Shown here piece by piece: positions 1 through 10,942 of a DNA stretch of 64,000 nucleotides (the first letter of the stretch is position 1; each line of letters opens with the position of its first letter). Below the pieces are notes generated by a model. That model searched no databases, was not told the DNA's origin, and saw nothing but the letters and a program-made list of their open reading frames with translations. The position numbers and the translations under genes were made by a program. Source of the stretch: Sipunculus nudus (lineage: Eukaryota > Annelida > Sipuncula > Golfingiida > Sipunculidae); assembly GCA_026874595.1 (NCBI GenBank), contig CM049308.1:53331624-53395623 (forward strand). The letters run 5' to 3'.

Positions 1-393
1 CTATTGCCGCCAAACTCTCTCCGCAGACACGCCCTAATCCAAACTCGACAGGTTTATGAAATGTAAACTTATTTATTTTACATTGATTTTACAAATATTT
101 CTTATAACTAATCGCGGCAAACGCAACCTCAGATGGTTGCGTTTGGTAGTCTGTAGGATCGGAGGAAACCGGAGGACCCTGAGAAAACTACCGTCCATGG
201 CAACTACAGCCCACTCTCATTGACACGCCCGGGTTGCCAGCGGAGAGAGCGGAGCGTATTACCCCTCAACTGTCCGTGCCTCCCAGTTTCTCGAAACCGC
301 TAATGGGAACATTTTGCGTACACGCTAAAACCCGGATGACACAGATCACATCCGAAATTATTGTTATACCGTTATATTAATAATAATAATAAT

Positions 394-426
<33 letters not shown>

Positions 427-547
427 TATAACTAGAATACGGGGAGTCGACAAGCGGCTTCGTGTACCCGCTTAAACCAGAGTGGGACGGGTGAAGTGAG
501 GTATGGATTGATTGGCAAGGGGAAATAGAGAGAGGTGTATTGCACAT
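1..547. other. Non-coding, AT-rich
   Basis: I see no gene. The stretch has short GC-richer patches and an (AAT)n tract at about 376-430. Open frames across the tract are only low-complexity tyrosine/asparagine runs. Confidence 0.5.
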
Positions 548-1330
548 TAGCATGGACGTCTGCAGCCGAATTGTGTATGTAGGTGGCGCCACCTGCCACA
601 AAATCCAGAAAGTTATCCAAGGTGTATACAATTACAACATTTTAGGCAGATAAGTCAAACCACTGCCGATATATGAGTGATTTAATCCCACGGCAGACAA
701 ATAGACGGACGCTGTTCAAAAATGGTTGCAGGTATTGTCACCAGTTTTGCGTATGTGAGATCTATACAAACATGCAAAGTTTCAGGAGGATACGTCAAAC
801 CAGTCCTGAGATATAAGCCTGGATGTCTGAAGCCTGAACGTGAAAGTAGGTGGCGCCACCTGCCACAAAATCGAGAAAGCTATCCAAGATGTATATACAT
901 GCACAATTTTAGGCAGATAAGTTGACCACTGACGAGGAATGAGTGATTTTGTCCCACGGCAGACAAACAGAAGGATTCTGTGCAAACATGGTTGCAGGTG
1001 GCGCCACCAGTTTTTCGTACGATAAAGAGCTATGTGGGATCTATACACATGTAAAATTTCAGGAGGATATGTCAAACCAGTCTTGAGATATAAGCTTGGA
1101 TGTCTGCAGCCTGAACGTGAATGTAGGTGGCGCAACCTGTCATAAATAAGGAAAGCTATCGAGGATGAATTCACATGGAAAACTTCAGGAGGATAAGTCA
1201 GACTACTGCAGAGATATGAGTAATTTTATCCCAAGGCAGATGAACAGATGGACGCTGTGCAAAAATGTTTGCAGATGGCGCCACCATTTTTATGTATGTT
1301 ATAAGGCTATCCAATGGCTACATTTGTGCA
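548..1330. repeat. Degenerate tandem repeat, unit about 270 bp, nearly 3 copies
   Basis: The phrase GTAGGTGGCGCCACCTG recurs near 579, 847 and 1125 (last copy altered to GGTGGCGCAACCTG). It is followed each time by related text containing AGGCAGATAAGT or AGGAGGATAAGT and CCCACGGCAGACAAA. Spacing is about 266-278 bp. Each unit appears to hold two related halves, because a second GTGGCGCCACC-type site follows the mid-unit GGTTGCAG. The 12-bp palindrome GGTGGCGCCACC marks the units. There is no credible protein. Confidence 0.8.
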
Positions 1331-4160
1331 AATTTTTTTTTCCGATTGGTCAAACGAGTCCGAAGCTATGTGTGTTAATGTGTCAAAACAGACGCACAGA
1401 TGCACGCACTGGAGAGAGGAAAGGTCAGAGTTCAACCAAAATCAGGGCGCATTAGTTCACATGTGACCCGATCATAATTCCTAATTAAAAAAAAAATTCT
1501 GCCCAGTGGTTATGGAGGAGTTCTCCGGAAACCTATGCCTATGAAAACCTATAAGAATAAAGTATCCGCAAAAATCTGTTTTAGGGGATAAAATAAAAAT
1601 TATCTATGTTATAATAGACCGTATCCATAATGGACTTTTGTCACGGAACTCCTCTGCATGTGCCACACAACGGATATGCCTGTTCCTGGTCTTGAACTGT
1701 CAGAAATGATCCAAAGTGTGTCCTAAGAGGGTCCGTTTCCCCATTTGTTACCCATATCCTGAGATTATATCACTCAAAGGCTATGGCATCGCCTTCTATT
1801 GGAAACACACGGGCGCAACCTGCCAGAAACTCTCTGTATACGCAAGTCCAATCGGCCCATATCAAATGGCTCATTTCACCTCCAAACTGACCGTGTTACG
1901 GCAAAACAACTATGAACGTGTTCATGCTACATTTACGAACTTATCCATATAGATGGTAGGTCTAATACTTACTGCTATATATATATATACATATTACATT
2001 TTGAAAAAAAGTCTACCAAGTGCAAGCCGTAAACACAAAACAGTTAAATATAAACTTTTTTTTCAAAGATTGCTCTATAACATAATATACCGTCCCCGTG
2101 TTAGCGCAGAGCTTTGTAATTAAAGGTGCCCATTTACCTACCTTTTGAAAAAAAATTATGTGATTTCTGGCTTCCTTTGTGTGTATATTAATGATCTAAG
2201 ACAGATTTCGATTGCGAAAAGTTCTTTTAACACCTTCGTGAAGGATGTATAATTTTGTTTATCAACAACATGTTTGTGAACACAGCAATGTTGACAAATG
2301 GGAAAAACATGTGACCTAAAGTGGTTAGTTGCATATAAGCGGAGGTAGTGAGGTCACTTGTTGCAAAACGCATTTGCAAAGCTCTATCTTATCTGACTTT
2401 CTGCCAGATGCCCTTGTTTAATTAGTTTTGATTATTTTGGCAGCCCACTACATATTATAAACACGTTGATATAAACGAAACAAGCAGCCTGTGTGCATTG
2501 GTATCCATGTTTTCTGGCATATTTTCTATAAAACCTCCAAGGGATTACCTTCAGGTTATAAAGGTCAGATAGGTGATTGAACCCCTTCAAGCATAATGAT
2601 TCAATGTTTTCCAGAAGTCCTGATTTCTTCTGACATGATAACAATCATTCTCTCATCCAATGCATTACTATTAGCGATACCTAATATAACTATTAGTGAT
2701 ATTACTTTCTTTATCCTTGTTCATGTATTACTTTAGTTTGAATGGATCCGTTATACAGATTATTCTTTCAATGTACGATGAGGAAACAGAGGCTAATATA
2801 ATGACATTAATGTCCAATGCTAATCTACAAATTCAGCATGACGTTGCAAAGTGTAGGTCACTCAGCATGTCAACCTTATTGTTTATTCACATGACCGCTG
2901 CAGGATTTTTTAAAAACACCAAATACACACACACCAAAAAACTTGAAAGATTTCGTCCACTCTTACGGGATGAAGGTATAATTAGTCTTATAAAGTTCCT
3001 CTTCACTTGCATTACCAGTTTTAATTGAAAGAAATTATATCAGTATGTAAGCGAAGAGTACATGGGCAGGAAAATCAGGGAAATTTTGTTATTTTGTCTT
3101 TCATGATCATGAGTAATTATTGCTCGAGTAAAAAAGTCGTCATTTTTTGCCAGCACCAAACAATAAGGAAACAGGGTTTATATTATATGTATATTCATAT
3201 ACATATCTATAAATGTCCAAGATCAGATGCACGTTTATCTGTACCATGACTGAATGTACAGAATTACCTGGAGCAACATGTCCCTCCGACGATGGGACAC
3301 TCTTAAAAAACAGCTCACCGTGGCAATCATGTTGAAAACTACCGTGAAATTCTCGATGAAAACATTTTTTTTTTTTACCGCTTATGGTCCCTAGGAACGA
3401 AGATCTCAACCGTTATATACATATATTTATATACAAGGCATAAATCCTTCCACAAGAATATTGGCTTCGTAAATGAGAATATGCCCTAAACTGATTTTTT
3501 TTTCTAACAAGTATACTGCTATATAATAATAATATAATAGATTTTATATATAATAATATTATGCTATATCATAAGCAATCGCTATATTATTGTATTTCGT
3601 AATGAAGATTTCACAGTTGTGACATGCCATTAGACTCTCTTATGTTAGAGGGAAAAAACGGTCCTTGAAGAGGGCTCCAAGTCAATCAATGAACTTAAAC
3701 CAAAATCACAGACCCATAAAAGGCAGGACCACCACTGCTCCATAAATGTTTGATCAATTGCATGGCTTTTTATTTATTTTCTACTTCGTAACACCGCGAG
3801 GGAAATAGAGCTAATGGCCGGGATATGCCCGAATGTATATTGTTATTGATATAATAGCAAACACATTCAGATTAAATATTCATATGTACATAAAATATGA
3901 CTTCGTCATATAAAGGAGTAAATTTGTCACATTATGTGTGTATTGCAAAACCAGATTCAGCTTGGTTCTCGTGAATGCAGTCTTTTAGACTTGGGAACCA
4001 GCACTCGAATGCGCAAGGAAGGCTGGGAATCTTATTTAAAACTTGGTTGGCTTAAAGGAATATACGTGAAGGATCAAATTTAGATGAGCTATTTAAATTT
4101 TTTATTACATAACGTTTCATTTAAATATCGTACATGGCAAGGTCGATTATTATTATTATT
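1331..4160. other. Non-coding intergenic DNA
   Basis: AT-rich sequence with scattered short open frames that show no recognisable domain, and a short (TA)n at about 1974-1990. No gene, RNA or bounded mobile element could be supported. Confidence 0.45.
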
Positions 4161-4161
4161 A

Positions 4162-4162
4162 T

Positions 4163-4209
<47 letters not shown>
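4162..4209. repeat. (TA)n microsatellite, left part
   Basis: A pure TA run that stops exactly where the solo LTR begins and resumes after it at 5066. The LTR therefore landed inside a microsatellite. Confidence 0.9.
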
Positions 4210-4213
<4 letters not shown>

Positions 4214-5061
4214 ACGGAACCTAATATCAACAGATCACGTATGCGTGGTGAACATAAATTTTTTAATGGAGAAAAAAATAAGATTCTGTAACACTAGGCA
4301 ACGTGAAATGTCTAGGGGAATGAATAATGAAGTCAGTGGTTTTTTGTTAACAAATAACTATAATTTATTCTTAAAACAACCCTAACATTAATGTACACTA
4401 AATCAATACAATTACACAGTACAACAACAGTATAACAGCAAATCAATGTAATCACACAGCCTAATAAAAAAAGTGCACAGTACCTGGATACCACCACTGT
4501 CACAGCGACAAGTTCTTTAAAATATATAAGCCGGATGAATAGTTCACACTAATTCTCTCGGAGAATAACAGTCCAATGTTGTCACAAATCCAGAAGAAAA
4601 TCTGAAGAAAATCTATATTTGACGCACTTATCGGAATAGGTCCCACAGACTGACATACACGCTTCTGTGTCCTCTCTCCCGGCTCTAAAACAGAGCCCCC
4701 TATTTATAACTTTTCATCTCAAGCCGAGAACCTTCCATTGCTCGAACATTCTAAAGAATCTAACACAGTACACACGTTAAAAAAACATGCCAGAACAACG
4801 AATGCCATGTCTCAACATATTAGGGTTCACGCGAGTGCTCGCCCCGGCTCGGCCAGGCGAGAAAGCCCCAGTCTAACATGACAACGAGTGTTCAACCAGT
4901 ACGCATTAAACTGAGAGTGCAATGAGCGGCCAGGGGAGGGCGCTACAACACGAGTTACGCGCGTGTCACACAATAAAAATGCCAACAACACATGGAACAT
5001 CCGTGTGCACAATAAAACAATCATCTCTAAGACCGCTGCACACAATAAAAGGGGCACCTGT

Positions 5062-5065
<4 letters not shown>
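4210..5065 (-). mobile_element. Solo LTR of a Ty3/gypsy-like family, minus strand
   Basis: On the + strand the block starts TGTTACGGAACC and ends CACCTGTAACA, so the ends are inverted (TGTTAC/GTAACA). It is an inverted, diverged copy of the block at 59214-60079. That copy carries TATAAATAGGGG and AATAAA on its + strand, so this copy reads on the minus strand (TATTTATA at about 4701-4708). Flanks are TATAT and ATATA, so the target duplication is hidden in the TA repeat. No internal region is attached, which fits LTR-LTR recombination. Confidence 0.75.
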
Positions 5066-5117
<52 letters not shown>

Positions 5118-5118
5118 T
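5066..5118. repeat. (TA)n microsatellite, right part
   Basis: Continuation of the TA run interrupted by the solo LTR. Confidence 0.9.
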
Positions 5119-5930
5119 AGTATATAATGATACAAATAACACTTTAGTCTAAAACCAAATTCACCTTAACTAAAGCACAACACCCTCTCGATCCTCTCAC
5201 TTCAGGAAGGCGAATGACGGGCAATGAAGTCATTAATAGTGCATATTCTCAGCAACAGAGGGCGCACTGGTACTAGAGAGGGATTTTATTAAAAAATAAT
5301 TTTTCAACTCTAATGATGAACCTTAAGACTGTTTTATGTGGAAAATTGAAGAACGTGTGGTGGGAGCGTGAATATATATATATATATGTAACTTTGCTGA
5401 GTGATAAGTGTATATTCTTAGCAAACAGAGGGAATATCCATGGCAATAATAATATGAACAACTGCAGAGCACCAGGCCCTGGTTAGTGTTGACCTTGGAC
5501 AATCTCAATGGTCCTCTGATGAAACCGGTAATCGAACTCGCTAACTGTGCTCTTAGGAGTCTTGTATGCTGTCGAGACCACGGATCCCGGTAAAATTTAG
5601 TTTAACAAAGTTAAACATAAGACATTAACATAAAAGTTATTTCAATCCGAGCATTACATTTAAAAGATAACATTTTGCAATTTATAAACGTATATGCACC
5701 TTTGCGCCATTAACTTTAACATGTTGAAAAAGATGGAAATTTTATATTCTGATTTTGAAGAAACATAAATATAAATTTCACTACATAGGCAAAGACATTA
5801 AAATAAACATCCCAATAGGGAGGAGGATACACTAAAATATATAACGTATAGTAATAATTATAATAATATATACATTCATATTCACGTATATATGGCAGGC
5901 CAAACGAAGTATCGAGAACAGGCCACATCT
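5119..5930. other. Non-coding, upstream of the kinase gene
   Basis: No gene seen. A short imperfect direct repeat (GTGCATATTCTCAGCAACAG at about 5238, GTGTATATTCTTAGCAAACAG at about 5408) lies here. The first kinase exon or exons and the promoter should be in this region or further left, but I could not define a start. Confidence 0.4.
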
Positions 5931-5934
5931 CTGT

Positions 5935-6028
5935 CCCAGACGTCCATGTGGAGAAAGAGGAGGAAGAGGAGGAAGAGGACCGATGTCTCTCCCTGGAAGA
6001 GATGAGCCTGGTTCAGGACTGTACAAAG
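5935..6028 (+). CDS. Kinase exon 1 as far as visible (acidic N-terminal segment)
   Basis: The reading frame ends in phase 0 at a donor AAAG|GTAAAT (GT at 6029) and joins in frame to exon 2. It encodes a Glu run followed by DRCLSLEEMSLVQDCTK. The 5' edge is uncertain: the frame stays open upstream, and AG acceptors at about 5891 and 5934 are candidates, so the true first exon may lie further left. Confidence 0.55.
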
Positions 6029-6079
6029 GTAAATATGAACTCAAACAGTAATTTGTCTTTAGCTTGTCACTTATGCTGC

Positions 6080-6266
6080 GTGTCCACTTCTGCGGATACG
6101 GATACGGATGCGGTTAAAATCGCACACAAGGATTTAAGAAAGGGTGTGTCCATCTACGTGGTGTTACTGTGGATATGTTTTTGCCAACCGGACCATGAAG
6201 CCACGGGTATGGAAACGCATCCGGAAACGTACACGGAAACGTATGAGGAAACCCACAAGTGGACAC
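6080..6266. mobile_element. 187-bp MITE in kinase intron 1
   Basis: Terminal inverted repeats GTGTCCACTT / AAGTGGACAC, with further inverted similarity inside (CGGATACGGATGCGG against CGCATCCGGAAACG). It has no coding capacity. I could not define a clear target duplication, so the superfamily is open. Confidence 0.7.
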
Positions 6267-6421
6267 TGAATCCTGATATGATCAATATATCTAATCTCCC
6301 CTTACTCTGAAACGTTACAACAGGGTTTACAGAACTGATATATTTTTTTACTAAAAGTAATTGTTTTGTTCTTTCAGTTTGTGACATAAGATGAATATTT
6401 TCCTGTATCATTTGCTTTAAA

Positions 6422-6545
6422 AGGCTTATTATGTAGTCAAAACACAATTATTATCTTTACTGACAGGTGATGTCTCTCCTTTAACAAGCTTTTTATGTAG
6501 TCAAAACATATTTATAATCGTTTCAAATACAGACGATGTCTCCCC
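6422..6545 (+). repeat. Tandem duplication spanning the exon 2 splice acceptor
   Basis: Two side-by-side copies contain TTATGTAGTCAAAACA followed by CAG and GATGTCTC. Copy 1 gives ACTGACAG|GTGATGTCTCTCC at about 6466, and copy 2 gives AAATACAG|ACGATGTCTCCCC at 6532. The acceptor used for exon 2 is the second one because it keeps the frame. Confidence 0.7.
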
Positions 6546-7051
6546 GCCGTGTCGTGTCACACTCGTCACTGTCCAGCCCTCTGTTCTGTGGTTTACCTGA
6601 CGGTCCACGGTTCAGGTCCCTCACTGATCCGGCCAACTGCTCCGTACAGGATGGGACTATGGAAGCCTTTAAGACGATGAATCTTCACTATGAAGGTGGC
6701 ACCGCCGGCAGCTTAAACGCCGAATGGTCCGCTAGACTGACTGGATCGAGCGAGACTTCGGACATGTTCACGTGCGTTGCCTATTCATCATCGATCTCCC
6801 TGGCTTCCTCCATCTTGGACGGGAGTTTGTCCGGGTCCGGGGACTTGCTCCGTGGATCTGAAGGTGGCCCAGGCCTCGGAGGGCTGGCTCTGTCACTCGG
6901 GGACAGCGACAACGATGGCGGAGAACAATCTGGTGTGGATTCTCTGATCCAGTCTCTTCTTGCTGACGGCATCGACAACGTTAACCTCACATCATCGGAG
7001 CAGGGAACACCCATCCGCTTAGGAGCTGGCACTTTTGGGCAGGTTTATTGT
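6533..7051 (+). CDS. Kinase exon 2: N-terminal region and glycine loop
   Basis: Encodes about 173 residues in phase 0/0. A Ser/Gly/Leu-rich region of unknown function comes first, with SPRRVVSHSSLSS near the start. It then reaches the ATP-binding loop LGAGTFGQVYC at the 3' end, cut by the donor TGT|GTAAGT (GT at 7052). The base composition is clearly less AT-rich than the flanks, as expected of a real exon. The open frame is uninterrupted. Confidence 0.85.
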
Positions 7052-7396
7052 GTAAGTTTATTTTTTATTGTAACTAATACCGCCAAATTCTAGAGGGATC
7101 TTATTTCATAGAATGTCTATTTTATTATAGTTTTATTATATAATACTATTTATTTGAGCCTGGCGAAAATAACCAGCCGTTTGATAAATGTTGATCAGTA
7201 TGGAACTGGATTTCCGTTTTCTAAGATCTCCATAGATGAAGGTGCACAATCAGTACGGCCGCCTGGTGGAAGAACATGAAACTATACAGTTTCTTACACA
7301 TGAAAACTTCCTTTCATGAAATCTAGCAGCTCAGCTTCATATTAAACCCGTTACTAGCACCTGAAATGTTCTAAGATTTAATCTTCATATTTTTAG

Positions 7397-7590
7397 GGAT
7401 ATTACAAAAGGCAGTCTGCTGCCATTAAGATTAAAACCAAAGCTGATCAGGAGATAGAGATGTTGAAGACTGCAAACTCAGTCAAGGATAGGCCTATACA
7501 AGAATATCTCTATAGATCGAAAATCTTATATACAAATTGGACTTGTATAACAAACAAACCTTTCACCTATATAACGCCGATTTCGTTCAG
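7397..7590 (+). CDS. Kinase exon 3: β3 lysine and αC glutamate
   Basis: Acceptor TTTTTAG|GGATAT. It encodes AAIKIKTKADQEIEML, the invariant Lys and αC Glu, then a stretch reaching YITPISF. The donor TTCAG|GTATAG leaves phase 2. The frame is open past the donor to 7741, but the phase match with exon 4 and the kinase-like text across the join support the donor at 7591. Confidence 0.75.
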
Positions 7591-7870
7591 GTATAGAGCA
7601 AGACCGTTTTATTATAATTGGTACATAAAATTCAAAACGGATGTAGAAAATTACTTATTATCTGCAGTATGCGCCTTAAGCAAATTTTATATCTGTTTCA
7701 GATTATGCAATTATATGATTACATATTCTTTTATATACTAGTAGTCCAGTATACATTAATAATCGCCTATACATATATAAAACATATAAAATATACTATA
7801 CTGTTTTAATATACACGTGCTAATTTAGATTTACTTGAATTTTCTATAAATAGTTTTACCACTCGTTCAG

Positions 7871-7937
7871 TGCAGACGGCATTGAAATCCTGGCGATGGA
7901 GAAAGGCGTGTGACTTGAGAGATGTTAAGACTTTGAG
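7871..7937 (+). CDS. Kinase exon 4: hinge, frameshifted
   Basis: Acceptor CGTTCAG|TGCAG, donor TTTGAG|GTAACG, phases 2/2. The first half reads ADGIEILAMEKG (β4-β5 and hinge). The second half reads CDLRDVKTLR in another frame. A 2-bp loss in a short GTGTG run near 7911-7914 would explain this. With the shift ignored, the exon joins exon 5 in phase. Confidence 0.75.
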
Positions 7938-8085
7938 GTAACGTTATATGATTATTTTTAAATGTCTACCTGCATAGGCTCTTTGTAACCATATTTTATT
8001 TCTTATATGTTAATGATGATCAATCAATGGAGCAGATAAAATTTCCCATGATCTGTAGGATAATGGAGGCTATATATTATACAGG

Positions 8086-8272
8086 GGGCGGATCCTGGTG
8101 GGGCTTGGGGGGTTAAACCCTCCCCCTTATCGAAATAAATACCTTTTTGCACTGTTTTCACCATAACTTTTTTTGGTGACTTATCCCCAACTCCCAATTT
8201 CCGAGAGTTTTGGACCTTTGCAGGGCAAATACATGGTAACACACCCCTCCCATAAATCCTGGATCCGACTTG
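8086..8272. mobile_element. C/G-rich MITE, 'GCGGATCC' family, copy 1
   Basis: Inverted ends GGGGCGGATCCTGG and ATCCTGGATCCGAC bound a segment with a run of G/C next to the left end. A relative is at 53797-54018, and half-like remnants occur elsewhere. It is non-coding. Confidence 0.55.
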
Positions 8273-9212
8273 CATATTTACATATTTGAAATACAAAAAA
8301 ATAAATAATTGAATCAACCTACCTGAAATTTATACCTGATAATACAGAAATATAAGTGAGAATTTAAATTTCTTAGAAAGTAATAAAATTGAATCTCTTA
8401 TGAAAAATAGAAAACGCAATGAAGAAGATTGTGTGGTATATTTAATACTGTAACAAAATGTAATTTTGTTTGTCATTAGGAATGGAAATTTCAGTAGTGC
8501 CATATATTTCTGTTTAAAATAGCTTGATACCTCTTAGTGTTAATGTGGGATGGAGGCATTTTTGCAGTGTCAACTTTTAATATTGATATGGACTGATGGT
8601 ATTAGAATTTGACAGGAACAATTAATATTTCTGATATACAGGGTGAATCCACAGATGTTAACAGTAAAGGCTGGGATAGAGGACCCTGGTTTCAGTAATA
8701 TTACTTTTAGTGGCATCGATGTCAGTTCCTGTTGAGAATTATGTCTGTTTTAATATCTGTTGATATTCAGGCATGGTTAGGGTGTCACCGTTCTAATATT
8801 GTAGTATTGTGTAAGGTATGTGTATTTGGATAAATACATGCAGTAGTAGTAATTGGTATTTGCTGGGTATACATCCAATTACATATATTTTATTGTTAAA
8901 TCGGGCGTCCAGAGCTGTCACAGCTGATGGCCGTGATGCAGGACGTGTGAGTGAACGAGAGAGACTTAGGGTTTCAGCTGCTTGTACAGTCGATGACAAG
9001 TCGCTTATTGTATAAATCTTACCTTTTCTATGGTCAAGGTAACCATAATATGATGGTTAAATCACAGGAGTTACGTAAATTCTGGTATCATAGCCGAAAT
9101 GTCCAAGTTTTGCTTGGTGAGATTCATAGTGGGCGCCATTTTATTCAGCGAGAAGCCGCGTGCGTGACCTTATTAAAACGAGGCTACCCGAGAGCCCGGA
9201 TGTAAAAAATAC

Positions 9213-9220
9213 TATAAAAG
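9213..9220 (+). promoter_or_regulatory. LTR TATA box
   Basis: TATAAAAG, preserved at 19514-19521 in the 3' LTR. It is the likely core promoter of the element. Confidence 0.6.
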
Positions 9221-9479
9221 GCCGCTGACTGTTCCGATTGGCCGAGACTCTTGGCTCCGCCCCAGCTGACAGGTCAGGGTTTACGCTAAATTATTAAGCG
9301 ATCCCTCCCTAGCGGGTTATTCCCCTTGACGGGGGAACAGCTATCCACTTCACAGAGTGGATATCTGCTCTCCTGTGGCGGAACGCTCCTGGGGATGGAG
9401 TTCCTAAAATTCTAGATATCTCCATTGTCATAAATTTTATAGAGTATCCATAATATGGATGAAATTCTACTTAATCTAA

Positions 9480-9487
9480 TGACGTCA
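9480..9487. promoter_or_regulatory. CRE-like site in LTR
   Basis: Perfect palindrome TGACGTCA, also at 19779-19786 in the 3' LTR. It is the consensus for CREB/ATF factors. Lying about 260 bp downstream of the TATA box, its role is not certain. Confidence 0.4.
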
Positions 9488-9806
9488 CGTCACATTGTTT
9501 ATAAACAGCCTATCCACGTGTCCTCTGTTGAGGGCTGACCAATCAGAGGGAATCCCGGGGAATGCCCGCCCTGTTCTGAAAATGGACGCTGTTCTGAAAC
9601 GGAACCCTTGCCCTGTTCCGTAAATGGATAGTTGCTCCGATACGGGATACCGTTCCATAAATTAATACTTGGCTGATTTTATGCTGTTTAGTTGCAACAT
9701 TTGGACAAATTTGGAAAATATCTCACACGGTTGCGTGATCTATTAAGCCCACATTACATTAATTGTTACCGCTGATTATTATTCGTAAAAATGCCGGGGT
9801 CTTTAA

Positions 9807-10172
9807 TTATATGGCTCCGTACTCGGAATTTGACGGGGTTTTCCTTCCCCGTTTCATCTTCAATAAGGAAGATAGAGTTTGAAATTCTAGATATGGATCA
9901 ATGATCCATAATGCCTCCGCGTGAGGTGGTTTATTACGTAATGTTAAAGATTTGGGCTCGCCTTTTCGGATGTTTACTGGGCGCTTAATAAAGGATTTTC
10001 TGTCAGACAGCGCTGACATATAGATCGGTTTGTTTACATTGGTCAGTGTACATGGTGAAGTGTTCCATTCAAGTTTATTTTGTTCAACGAATGGCGTTGC
10101 CACTGGGTAATATGTGGGTGTGTTTGGTACATGCTCTAACTGATCTAAATGGTTATTCAATAGGAGGATCAA
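9807..10172 (-). other. Antisense open frame inside the 5' LTR
   Basis: A 121-codon frame on the minus strand. The 3' LTR keeps 94 codons of it (20119-20403) with few changes. The composition is protein-like (basic, Pro-containing), but I recognise no domain. It could be chance in a young duplicate, since the two LTRs were identical at insertion. Confidence 0.25.
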
Positions 10173-10325
10173 TGGAGATATCCTGAAAGATAAAATGTAT
10201 ACTAGATATAAGACTGATAACTTAAATACTTAAATATTTTGTGTAATTTCCTTTCCTATTAACAGACATAACTAGACAATATGACACATTGTGATTAAAC
10301 TTAGTAATGAACAATAACTGTTATA

Positions 10326-10331
10326 AATAAA
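10326..10331 (+). terminator. LTR polyadenylation signal
   Basis: AATAAA, conserved at 20626-20631 in the 3' LTR. Together with the TATA box it would define an R region. Confidence 0.4.
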
Positions 10332-10924
10332 CTGTAAATGTGTTTGTTAAATATCACCATCATTGTAAATATTCTCAGCCATACCTGGGATGGGACATTT
10401 ATTTCTGTCTAGGGTTGATTAGGATCACTCAACAATATTATAATACAGACAAGCTTCAATAGCATTAGATAGGATTTTAGATAAATGATATGGGTAATGT
10501 TAGAGGGTAATTAAATAGGACAGGGGTTAGACTGTATAGTGTTATTAGCATTTATCTCATATTTGATGCGGTCATCATCATACTTGTTACAAAGTTCTAT
10601 ATTAAATGTTTGAACTTTATTATTGTCTTGTGCATTAAAGAATGCTTGAGAATGAATGAATTAATTAATAATGGTAATTAATGGGAATAATTGAGTGTGT
10701 GACATGTGTGGATGTCCACGGACAGTTCCCTAGCTTCCCCTTTTCAATTATAAAATATTTTTGTTTACGGAAATAACACCCCAGCCGGAGGAAGCGGGCA
10801 GGACCGTTCAGCAGTTTCCCTCCGTCACCCTCCTACCCTTGGCCTCCCCTCCCTCCGGTCTTATCCCCCTCCCCGTGCGCCCGCCCCTGCCCGGACCCGC
10901 AGAGGAAACGGCGGGCGTAACGAT

Positions 10925-10942
10925 TGGTGTCAGAAGTGGGAT
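10925..10942 (+). other. Primer binding site, tRNA-Leu type
   Basis: TGGTGTCAGAAGTGGGAT starts 3 bp after the 5' LTR. It is complementary to the 3' end of animal tRNA-Leu (ending ATCCCACTTCTGACACCA). It fixes the strand of the element and the end of the LTR. Confidence 0.85.

Larger units (their letters stand above)
8472..10921 (+). repeat. 5' LTR, about 2.45 kb
   Basis: Matches 18642-21245 almost base for base from GTCATTAGGAATGG to GGCGGGCGTAAC, immediately before the primer site. Relative to the 3' LTR it lacks about 125 bp near 8776, at a GTTAGGG(T/A)GTCAC repeat, and has no poly-C expansion near its end. It carries a TATA box, a CRE palindrome and an AATAAA. Confidence 0.9.

Noticed and set aside
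5948-6310. 120-codon open frame as an independent gene
   Set aside because: Its start is a GTG, a splice donor lies at 6029, and the rest runs through a MITE in intron 1. Only the first part is the kinase exon.
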